Source: Poronia punctata
Lineage: Eukaryota > Ascomycota > Sordariomycetes > Xylariales > Xylariaceae
Length of the DNA: 64,000 nt
Assembly: GCA_022579005.1 (NCBI GenBank)
Contig: MU401525.1
Coordinates: forward strand, 61,873-125,872
Reading direction: 5' to 3'
The notes beneath the pieces were generated by a model. The model saw nothing but the letters and a program-made list of their open reading frames with translations, made no database searches and had not been told where the DNA came from. Shown one piece after another: positions 34,536 to 43,758 of this stretch; the stretch's first letter is position 1, and every line of letters begins with the position of its first letter. Both the position numbers and the translations under genes were made by a program.

Positions 34536-36074
34536 ATGGAAGCACAAGCGCCTCCTCCTCACCCCTTATCCGCGCAGGGGTTATTCGACCTACGAGGTTG
34601 GGTTGCTATTGGTGCGTGCGGGCCCGGCTTCAAACCCATCTCTTTATCCACCACTCTACTAATCTATTTGGCTGACCATACTTACTTGTATAACATAGTG
34701 ATTTATGGTGGACAAGGCGTAGGTCACTGTATCGCACACCTTTCCTCTTCTTCTTCTTCTTCTTCTTCTTCTTTTCTTCTCCCCCTTCTCTAATTAATAA
34801 ATTGCAAAAAAAGTAATCGCAGGAACCCTCGTAACCAACGGCGCAAAAGTCTACGTCACCGACTCCGATCCCGACTTCAGCCAAGACTGGGATCTAGGCA
34901 ATAAGATGATTATTCCTTATGTGTTGGATACTGGGAAGAGGGAGAAGATTGAGGAATTTGCTAGGATGGTTGAGAGGGAGGTTGGGTTTGTGAATTTGTA
35001 AGTCCAGCAACAACCACAACAACAAGAAAAATCCATGTTGATCGAGGGGTGGAGGGGAGGATAATAGACTTGTGAATGATGTTACTGTCATGAAGGACTA
35101 TAACACTATTCTACTGACGCCGGATGGCGGGCCCGAGGAGTTTGGGAAGGCGAGTATGTTAAACTTTACTTTTACCGTCTTTACACCTTCTCGCTTACCT
35201 GTGCTGACTTTACTTGACTTTTCTCTCTACCCACCTAAAAGTGGTGAGTAGGATCGATGATAAAGACTATAGTCTGAGTAGGTACATAACCTTTTCCCGC
35301 TGAAAACAATTTTTTTGGATTAAACTAACTACCTAATCAATCAATTAGGCGCCATCAACAGAATCACCTCTGCGAATATGATCACCGGCGCATTCCTACC
35401 GCTATTAGCCAGAGCACGGGAGTATAGTCCGGCGGGAAGAGCCGGTAGCGTTATTAATAATGCTGCCGTGTGCGGGATCCTGCACGTGTTAGCCCCCCCT
35501 TTTTTATGTTGTGCCGAAAAAGTCCAAGTCCCAATACTTACCTAACCCAGACCTTTCGAAGCACAGTTTTTATACGCAGTAAGTCACAAAAGGAGTTTAT
35601 GTAAGTACCTAGTTATATAGAAGCTGAAGAGGGGAAAAAATAGGCCAGCAAAGACGCAGCAACATATCTCACTCAACAAATGTCTCGCGACCTATACCAC
35701 GAAAACATCAAGATCCGCGTAAACGGACTTGCGACGGAGGGGGAAAACAGGATATATAAGAATACAGAGGAATATGATGAGGATGAATACCATAGTCTGG
35801 GTATTCAGGCTGGGTCGAGGATGGGGTTGATTATGAGTACTGGGAGGGATCTTTCTAGTGTAAGTATTTTTTCGTTTTTGATTGATAAATATTTTGGCTC
35901 ACCATCTACCCTGGAAAAAAAACCCAATTAGACACCTTACTGACGAGAAAACGGGGGAAGCTCATCCTTACACTTGCCGTCTACGATCATCTCTGGGGCA
36001 CCATGACGGTTCTGGAAGAAAGGAATAGGGAGTATAATCCGAAGGTGTTTAGTTATGATGTTGACCGCTACTAA
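34536..36074 (+). CDS. Short-chain dehydrogenase/reductase with nine exons
   Basis: SDR enzymes are NAD(P)-dependent oxidoreductases. I reconstruct exons 34536-34611, 34699-34722, 34814-34997, 35068-35153, 35242-35277, 35349-35487, 35551-35578, 35644-35857 and 35932-36074, 930 bases in phase, 309 residues. The cofactor loop is VIYGGQGV, the strand-4 motif is VINNAA, and the catalytic Tyr-x-x-x-Lys is restored as YAASK only by joining exons 7 and 8 across 35578/35644. The usual catalytic Ser position near VINNAAVCG is not an obvious Ser. The glycine loop is short by about two residues relative to most SDRs, and the last splice needs a weak GTGTAA donor at 35858 instead of the stronger GTAAGT two bases on. 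Either the model has errors at these points or the gene is decaying. Substrate unknown. Confidence 0.7.
34745..34775. repeat. TTC microsatellite in SDR intron 2
   Basis: About nine TTC repeats in the pyrimidine tract of the second intron, between donor 34723 and acceptor 34813. Confidence 0.85.
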
Positions 36075-37360
36075 CTAAGTCCTATCTACTCGGCCAACCT
36101 AGGGTGAACTGATGGGAAAGCTTGGAATATCTAGGGGTATGTTTGTGCCAAGGTTGTAGGGTAGGTTAGACAGTTTTCAACAGATAACTTGCATTTACCT
36201 ATATGAAGGTGTAGAATGGGACGTGCTATATATACAATGAAGATTGAATTTTATAAAGTTCATACATACCCAACCAGGTATAATCGACAGGACATTATAG
36301 AACGAAAAGCGAGTTAAGATGAAGAATACCGTAATTTAGGTGAGAAGAAAGAAAAAAATGAGAAAAAGACAAAAAAAAGAAAACGTACAACACCAAGGAT
36401 TCGCTGGTCGTCACCGACCCAACTACTAATTTGGCGCTCTCTAGCTTGTCTATGGGAGAGCGGACGGGATCCCGAATTCTCTAGAGGTTATGGTCGTACG
36501 TGACGGTTTAAAGACAAACGAGGGGTTATATTGTGACAGGGCGGACTCGGCTTATTTGGTACCATACTCAAGGACCGACATTTTATCTTTTGCGCAGACA
36601 GTCAGCGCAAGTGGTACCACCTATTGTCATCTTGAATTTCTAGACGAATATTTTGATCCGGGTCCGATGAAGTGGGGAGTTGTGTTCAACGCTTCTCCCA
36701 GAACCTCCCATGGGGCTTGCAGGTGTCGTGGGCGAGAAATGCCCATCTAACCGGTGTAGTCTGAAGAAGATGGCTCCCCGCTGTATCTTGCAGTCTCTAA
36801 TCGAGGGTATATCTAGTCTAGAGGGATGGAGAGCCCATGGCTGTTTAGCCTGGTCTATGTTACTGTCCCTATTCACATCGGTAGGGTAGGGTAGGGTAGG
36901 GTGACGGGGAGAGATCGTCTAGGTGGGATCGCGAATTGTTTCATGAGGCGACAAAGGCTGCAAGTGAGAGATATGGGCGCCACAAGGCATTGTTCGAGAC
37001 GCATGTTTTCTTTAATCACCACGGATAAATCGGGAGTCTTTGTGTATCCTCAGGGACGAGCTGACTGAAACAAGAACAAGGAGGGCAACGACTCAAAAGA
37101 TTGGGCATTTGGTTCTTTGGTCTCATAGGGCGCATTGTTCCCTTCTTCTTACTCTGGTATCTTCCAGAGTATGAGTATATATAGTAGACGAAGCTGATCA
37201 AGGGCCCCGTGGTGTTAAGATTCAACTCAGCAACCCGATTTACTAAACCTACATAGTCGTAAAGAAGAAACAGCTTTATATCAATTGTATACTCGGGCGA
37301 AAACAACGGAAGCGCCGACATACGTAGACCATTGCAAACAAGAATAGTCCAGGAGTCAAG
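36075..37360. other. Intergenic region with a GTAGG microsatellite
   Basis: No supported gene; frames at 36490-36889 have no motifs. (GTAGG)4 lies at 36881-36900. A TATATATAG at 37174-37183 could belong to the promoter of the next small ORF. Confidence 0.55.
36881..36903. repeat. GTAGG pentanucleotide microsatellite
   Basis: Four exact GTAGG units followed by GTG. It resembles short G-rich tracts that can form G-quadruplexes (four GGG groups spaced by TA). Confidence 0.85.
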
Positions 37361-37810
37361 ATGGTCTACATCCCCCCGAGAGCACCGCAGCCAAGACGCC
37401 AGAGCCAACTACCGGAAGAGATCGAGGATGTCCTGCGAGACCATGTACTAGAAGCCGTAGGGGAATCAGATGGAATAACTCCTACCCTGATCATTGGCAA
37501 CGTCGACAGCGGCTGTCACGGTATGTATTACTACGGGCCCAGGGGAAGGAAATTCGTATTCCATCACTGCAAGATGCAGAATGCAACAAGTTGCAAGTGC
37601 ATCGCGGACACGGCAGAATTGCCCGAGTACCTTGAGAAATACCGTGCGCGACTGATTCGCGGTAGGGCTGTTACTTTCCGTCTTGCGCCCAGGTTGGCGG
37701 CTATGGTGGTTATGAAAAGCTTTCTTGGTATGAGTATTCCCGAGCCCCTGTTGCTGGCAGATACGGTTATGGGTGAGATGTCGTCGGTAGGGTCTGAATT
37801 CGTCTGTTGA
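37361..37810 (+). CDS. Small orphan ORF, 149 residues
   Basis: An intact ATG-led frame with a strong start context (GTCAAGATGG), no intron required. The product is basic at the N terminus (PPRAPQPRRQSQ), has a central NVDSGCHG / HHCKMQNATSCKC patch with four closely spaced Cys and two His that could bind metal, and a hydrophobic C-terminal region. No signal peptide and no family that I recognise. Isolated on the plus strand between the SDR gene and RRP14. It could be a lineage-specific gene or a chance frame; transcription evidence would decide. Confidence 0.45.
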   Translation: MVYIPPRAPQPRRQSQLPEEIEDVLRDHVLEAVGESDGITPTLIIGNVDSGCHGMYYYGPRGRKFVFHHCKMQNATSCKCIADTAELPEYLEKYRARLIRGRAVTFRLAPRLAAMVVMKSFLGMSIPEPLLLADTVMGEMSSVGSEFVC

Positions 37811-38597
37811 GTAGAGGGACAAGAAGCTTGTCAGAGACCAGTGCTCTGTCAGCAAGATATGTGAGAAGACTTAGTTAGATATATCATCCGCAAGAGTACT
37901 TTGGAATGAAATTTGACCGTTGTTTTGACACCGCTTTCTGTCCAAATCATTCATAATATAAAATCACATCAGTAAATTTATCACAGTATTTCCAGGCTTA
38001 GACATGAACATTGTGGGCCTGTCTTTATTAGCCTGTTTAGGAACAATGCAAATATGAATGTACACGTAGTTATCCGTTGTTGATGATGTGGTGTTGTTAA
38101 AGACAATCAAGCACATCATAAGTTGTGTTGTAATTACATGATGGGTTAGGTGAGTAGTACATAAGGTAGATATTCACCGCCTGCCAGCTGGGTAACATAA
38201 CATGAGCACGGACCACCTTCATCAGGCAGAAACGATGATTACTAGCGCCAAGATTTCACTATCTGCTCCGCACCTAAAATTCACTGGTGACCAAAATTCA
38301 ACCACCCGCCTACGAAATCGCCAATCAAGGGACTCGGTCCTGCATTATCCGCCCACTTCAAGTTCGGCCAAACCCACCCGATAGTCTCTAAAGTTCTGCT
38401 GGCCCGAACTTTTTTCAATCCTTTTGCCGCCTTGCCTTGTCCTGATTTGCCTTATCATTTGTGAGCTGACCGTTCACAAGTTGCGACAATCGATTACCAA
38501 AGCAGATTTCGCTCCCTTTCCCCCTTCACATATCAAGTGCATTTGTCGCTATCAAGTCAGCCATCTGATCAAGCGTCGCAAGCTGCGTCGATACAAA
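37811..38597. other. Intergenic region, RRP14 promoter side
   Basis: No gene seen. Short frames at 38202-38384 and 38424-38696 overlap the RRP14 5' side and first intron. Confidence 0.6.
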
Positions 38598-40437
38598 ATG
38601 GAGGACTCGTCGCTCAAGGTTCGTCATTCATGCCTCCTATATCTCACCCCGCATAGCCTCATCGATGCCTATCCGTGTCGGCGCCAAACCGGTTGACTAT
38701 ATGCCATGGCTATGGCGAAGCTATGCGGTGTGGTGGTATTGGTCATGCATGTAGAGAACCCATGTTGACCAATGATCCGAATAACAGGAGCGTCTCCTCA
38801 ACTCTCAGAAGTCATTTGATGGCTTGCTGTCTTTGATTCCCGCCAAGATGTATTATGGTGAAGAGACATCCGTAAGTACTAACATGCTCCCGCCGCCCCG
38901 GTACAAAGCTGTTTTCTATTGTGCCATCTCGGAAGTATAAAATACTTACCACATAGTTATATCACAGGACCAGTGGCAACGGAAAAAACAGACCAAAGCA
39001 CAAGCTGCCGAAGCAAGACGGAATAAGCTCGATCCCGACAGTGCACTGAACCGGAGTGCTAAAGAGGTCATGGAAGAGCAAGCACGGAAGAAGCGGAAAC
39101 GGGACCAAGAGGGCGACGACGAAGACTGGTCCGAAGTTGAGGGCATTGCGCCTGAGATGCCTGGTCAGGGCTTGAAGAAGAAGACGGCCAAGGAGTCCAA
39201 GAAAAAGCAAAAGCAGACCGCCGAGGAAGCCGAAGTAGATGAGAAGGAGAGACGGAAAGAGGAGAAGAAAGCAGCACGGAAAGAACGCAAGGCAGAACGG
39301 AAGCTTCTACGAGAGGAAGAGGCCGAGTTCAACCGGAGAACTGTCAAGGGTGTCAACAAGATAAAACTTGGCGAGCGAGAGGTGAGACCAGAATCACTAT
39401 CAAACGGCGATGCGATACTTAGCGAGTCAGGTGGGGAAGACGAAAGCAGTGCGGACGAGGAAAGCATAGACGGTGGAGACGAGAAAGCTGCAAAGCAACC
39501 CGAAGAGGCCGATGCTCACGAATCCGGATCCCCAACATCTGCAGCTGAAACCCCACAGTCTCCTGTTTTCGACACAAACGGTACACCAGCGGACTCTGCT
39601 GGCCAAGCACCAAGTATAACGACGTCGGTGTCCTCCTCGGCCGACCCTACCTCAGAAAAACCAAAACACATAAAAATACCTGCCGACAGTGCGGCTCTAC
39701 GTGCCCGCCTAGCTGCCAAGATCCAAGCTCTCCGAGATGCCCGAAAGGCTGACAGGGATGGCAAACCGGTCCGAACCCGGGAAGAGTTATTAGAACAACG
39801 TCGCCAAAAAGCAGCAGAGCGCAAGGCGCATAAGAAGGAGTTGAGACAAAAGGCGAAGATGGAAGAGGAACGAAAACGAGAGGAAGCGCTTGCGTCAGCT
39901 CGCGAGTCCCCCATGGGCATGCTTAGCCCTAATGTCAATCTCGACGAAACAAATAACTTTGCATTCGGCCACGTTGCCTTTAGTGACGGCACCCACCTAT
40001 CTCACGACCTAAGCCATGTGCTCAATAGAAACGCGAAGAAGGGACCGTCGGATCCCAAAACAGCGCTCCTAAAGCTTGAGAACCAGAAGAAACGGCTGGA
40101 ATCGATGGATGAGGAGAAGCGCAAGGACGTGGAAGAGAAGGAGGCATGGCTGACGGCTAGACGGCGTGCCGAGGGAGAAAAGATCAAGGATGACGAAAAG
40201 TTACTAAAAAAGGCGGTCAAGCGCAAGGAAACTCTTAAGAAGAAGAGTACAAAAGCATGGGAAATCCGAAAGGAAGGAGTAGAGAAAGGCATCAAGGACC
40301 GGCAAAAGAAGAGAGAGGAGAACATCCGGAAGAGACGAGACGAGAAGCTCCTGGGTAAAGCGGGCAAGAAGAAGGGGGCCAAGAAGACTAAAGGTCGGGC
40401 TGGCTTTGAAGGTTCGTCTTTTGGCAAGAAGCGATGA
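38598..40437 (+). CDS. RRP14: Ribosomal RNA-processing protein 14 (SURF6 family)
   Basis: Rrp14/SURF6 acts in the nucleolus in early processing of both ribosomal subunits. Exons 38598-38618 (only seven codons), 38788-38871 and 38968-40437 join in phase and give 524 residues. The N-terminal SURF6 motif is LLNSQKSFDGLLSLIPAKMYYGEE; the rest is strongly Lys/Glu-rich coiled coil, with the SURF6 core near residue 330-480 (FGHVAF, KKGPSDPKTALLKLENQKKR, then KDDEKLLKKAVKRKETLKKKS and RQKKREENIRKRRDEKLLG) and a basic tail ending GFEGSSFGKKR. The tiny first exon makes an annotator likely to start at an internal Met. Confidence 0.92.
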
Positions 40438-40538
40438 GGAGCACTGTCACGATGAAGCACGTTTTATACCACTGGCGCATTTCTCGATTGTAGCAAATCC
40501 AGGCCTATGTATATATCCCACTGGTCAAGCCATGCGGT

Positions 40539-40563
40539 CTCGGACTCGGACTCGGACTCGGAC
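40539..40563. repeat. CTCGGA hexanucleotide microsatellite
   Basis: Four units of CTCGGA, the last followed by CCCGG, in the 3' flank of RRP14. Confidence 0.8.
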
Positions 40564-41187
40564 CCGGTCCTATTATGATATTCTGTACGAAACCTTGGGG
40601 AGTGTTTTACTATGCATTCCTGGTCTGTGCGAAATTTGCACTCTAGGACTGTGAAAGCTATGAATAAAGTGTTCTACGATGAAATGTGCTTGCTGTGTCA
40701 TTCAAGTGGCCAACTAGGCAGCTAGGGTACCAATCTGTAATAGCTGCCAAGCTATCACAGGTGGTATCACGCAATACTTAGATCCAAGCATACACTTTCT
40801 CTTGGAGAAGTCGGGGAACTGCACATCCCTTTAATACACAAACAAAAAACTTATCTTGTGTCAATAAAAAGCGAAAGCCTAGTAGTGCAACATGCAACTC
40901 CTCTCTTTCACCACCACCTGCCTTGATGGGAAATCGAGGGGTGTCAATACCGTCCTATCATAATTCATTATGAGATGATGCTATTTGGCATAATGTGTAC
41001 GGGATTTGGGGGTTTTGTTGAATGACATATTCACGATTACTGTTGGTGTAAAAGCAGGTATAAAACCCAACCCGATTTGCTCGTACCACTATGAAGATAT
41101 TGACCATGCTCTTCACAGTATCTCCTGTTTCTGTTGATTTGGCAGACAAATTGCGTTTATATGAGAAGCTAAATTGTCAAGAGAGAC

Positions 41188-41194
41188 TATAAAA
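41188..41194 (+). promoter_or_regulatory. TATA box of the S51 peptidase gene
   Basis: TATAAAA on the plus strand 80 bases before the ATG at 41274. Sequence match with good spacing. Confidence 0.5.
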
Positions 41195-41273
41195 GAAGAA
41201 CCCTCTAAATAACTCTTGCCTTCAAGACAAACCCTGCCTGCACATCTATATATCTTATCTATTCCCATCCAAA

Positions 41274-41341
41274 ATGCGCATCCCAGGATCCTTCCTCCCA
41301 TTTCTCCTCCTCCCCCTCCTCCCCTCACCCCTCTCCTTAGT

Positions 41342-41379
<38 letters not shown>

Positions 41380-42188
41380 AAACACCCACCGTCGGACCGG
41401 AAAAGGGATCCCTCGTCGTCGTAGGAGGCGGGACCCTCTCGGACAAAATCTACCAAACCGTCATCGACCGCGCCGGCGGCGGCCCCATAATCGTCATCCC
41501 GACAGCCGACGGCGCACCCACATACGACCAAGACGCGGCGGGCGCCGCATCCTTCCGTCGCCTGGGCGCCGTCTCCGTCACCGTCCTCCACACGTACGAC
41601 CGCGCGGAAGCGGACACGGAGGAATTCGTGGCACCATTGCGAAACGCGTCGGCCGTCTGGTTCGGCGGGGGGAGACAATGGCGTCTCGTCGACGCATACG
41701 CGGGGACGTTGACGGAGGCCGCGTTCCGCGATGTTTTAGATCGCGGGGGAGTCGTGGGGGGCAGTTCGGCGGGGGCGAGTATTCAGGGGTCGTTCCTAGC
41801 ACGGGGAGATACGCGGACGAACCTGGTGGTTGTGGGGGACCATACGGTTGGGTTTGGATATCTGCGGGATGTGGCGATTGATCAGCATGTTTTGGTGCGG
41901 GGACGGATCTATGACATGTTTGAGATTTTAAAGGTTAGGCCGGAATTGTTGGGGTTCGGATGTGATGAGAATACGGCGTTTGTGGTGGATGGGGACGAGG
42001 CCGAGGTTATCGGGAATAGTTATTGCGTTATTTATGATGGGAAGTTTTGGGCGAGAGAAGGGACGGAGGTTAAGAATCCGCCAGAGGAGAATGTTTTTTA
42101 TTTGTTGAGGGAGGGGGATAGGTATGATCTTGCGAAGAGGGAGGTTATCGAGGCGAGTGGGCTTGATGGGCTTGATGGGGAGTTGTAG
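41274..42188 (+). CDS. Secreted peptidase S51 / cyanophycinase-like protein
   Basis: S51 enzymes (cyanophycinase, dipeptidase E) are serine hydrolases of the class-I glutamine amidotransferase fold. The single exon gives 304 residues. A signal peptide of about 23 residues is followed by a run of 12 Ala encoded by (GCA)12. Motifs in order: GSLVVVGGGTLSD near residue 45, IVIPTADGAP, VWFGGGRQWRLVDAY near 130, and the nucleophile elbow GVVGGSSAGASIQG near 165, where the Ser of SSAG is the expected nucleophile; LRDVAIDQHVLVRGR and GFGCDENTAFVV follow. This is the cyanophycinase branch. Cyanophycin is bacterial, so the fungal substrate is unknown; an extracellular peptidase or amidohydrolase role is inferred. 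No introns, unlike most neighbours. Confidence 0.87.
41343..41378. repeat. GCA microsatellite encoding poly-Ala
   Basis: Twelve GCA codons in frame just after the signal peptide core of the S51 gene. Replication slippage here would change length without breaking the frame. Confidence 0.9.
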
Positions 42189-42652
42189 GATGTGGACTAG
42201 GAAGATCAAGTACATCGAAGTCTGATAGACGATGTTCTTGTCGACTAGCTAGCCTGAGGAGTTTTTACTTATTGACACTCTGTGATATCTTGTCTTGACA
42301 TATCTAGAGGTGCATCTACAAATATCTAACCTACACGATACAGTCAACAATCTTGGCTTTTTGAAGTCAAGGATAAGTAAGCTCTGCACTTGCCGTAGCA
42401 TTGGTAGGTACTTACCACTTGCACAGGTTGATACCGCGGCCCATAAGAAACGGCATTTCTAAAAAACGTATCCTAATTACATTTAAGTACTCAGTTAACT
42501 TTATTCTTGCTGTGAGGGTGACTGACTGGCTGGTTTGAGGATATCTACATTAACCTCCTATTTCACCATTTCTTCCTATAAATAGACCACAAGATTTAGC
42601 TATGAATGCCCTGTTACGGCGACGGCCAATAACCCACTACAAGTGGAACTTT
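42189..42652. other. Intergenic region before tRNA-Ala
   Basis: 3' side of the S51 gene and upstream flank of the tRNA. Nothing further seen. Confidence 0.6.
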
Positions 42653-42761
42653 GGGCGAATGGTCTAGGGGTATGATATTCGCTTTGCATGGCTAGCTCTT
42701 CCTTGCGGTGCCGAAAGTATGTAATTGCGAAGGGTCCGGGGTTCAATTCCCCGTTCGTCCA
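42653..42761 (+). tRNA. tRNA-Ala(TGC) with a 37-base intron
   Basis: The acceptor stem GGGCGAA pairs with TTCGTCC and carries the G3-U70 wobble pair that marks alanine tRNAs; the discriminator is A at 42761. D arm, anticodon stem TTCGC/GCGAA, five-base variable loop and T arm CGGGG/CCCCG are all intact. The loop reads TT-TGC-A, and the intron occupies 42689-42725, the normal place one base after the anticodon. Internal promoter boxes are TGGTCTAGGGG (box A) and GGTTCAATTCC (box B). A TTTT terminator follows a few bases downstream. Confidence 0.88.
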
Positions 42762-43758
42762 TAAAGTTTTGTTTATCTTAAACAAGTTTTTTATTTTTGC
42801 TTCCTGGAAACTATTTCCACAAGCAGTTGCATAGCATTCATTGTCTTAGTCCCCCTTGGCTTGGATTAGATAGGTAGCTCATGTAATATCAGGCCCTTGA
42901 TTGTTTTGCGCATGAGCAGTTGGCTGGCTATCTGGAATGTTGGTGGAGCGTGGTGGTTATTGTGGTGTGTTGGGGTAAGTAAGGTACCTAAGGTAGCCTG
43001 TAAATGTAATAATACAAGGCCAAGGCATCGTCACGGTATAGATGAGCTGGATTGTTAAATAAGCCCCATTTTCATGTAAAACGGATATATCTACGCTGTT
43101 TTGTTACGCGTTGACGTCGAGTAAAAGATGAGATGGATGGATGGTCTTGTTGGGAAGTTGATTAATAAGTCAAGTTGATTTGGCCGCTTCCCCCAAAGTA
43201 GAAAACAATTTCATGCAAGTCAGACTGTCAACCCCCTGTTCAGCGCTCAGCTTTCTGAATGGCCAAAGAGACTACTCGTACAAGAGCCCAGATATCCACA
43301 TACATTTATTACTTGTAGAAAGTCGGACAATGATGGACTTTCTTGAATTTTTGCTTCCGCTCAAGTTTTCGAATACGCCTGTAAACCGCGGGAAAAAGGC
43401 TTGGAGTGATAGATTTCCGGGGTTGGGTAGATAATAAGACCAAGAACAGAAAACAATCTCATCGTATGTTGGCTTGTTTAATATGCATGTCGTCGGTAGG
43501 TTCTCCATGATCGATCCCCTGTCCCTCTCTTCTATGTAAAGAACAAAATGCCGGTCTTTTTTTCTTCTTTTCTTTATATCAGTTGCTGATATGTAGACAG
43601 CAGAATGTCCACCCTTTATCGTCACCGCTCTCGGAGACGACTCATCTCTTGACGATGGCAACACTAGAAAACTTAGTCAGTGGTTTTCCTTGCTCCAGTA
43701 TTATCTATCTACCCCTTTTAGCCTAACCTAGAGGAATTCCACAGTCCGACGACATGTC
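42762..43758. other. Intergenic region, no gene seen
   Basis: Spacer between tRNA-Ala and the next gene. Frames at 43180-43434 (plus) and 43272-43664 (minus) overlap each other and have no recognisable motif. Confidence 0.6.

Larger units (their letters stand above)
40438..41273. other. Intergenic region with CTCGGA repeat
   Basis: A (CTCGGA)4 hexamer repeat lies at 40539-40563 just beyond RRP14. No gene seen. The TATA box of the next gene is at 41188. Confidence 0.6.

Noticed and set aside
42653..42761. tRNA-Pro call suggested by the D arm
   Set aside because: The anticodon triplet after TT is TGC and the acceptor has G3-U70, both alanine features.
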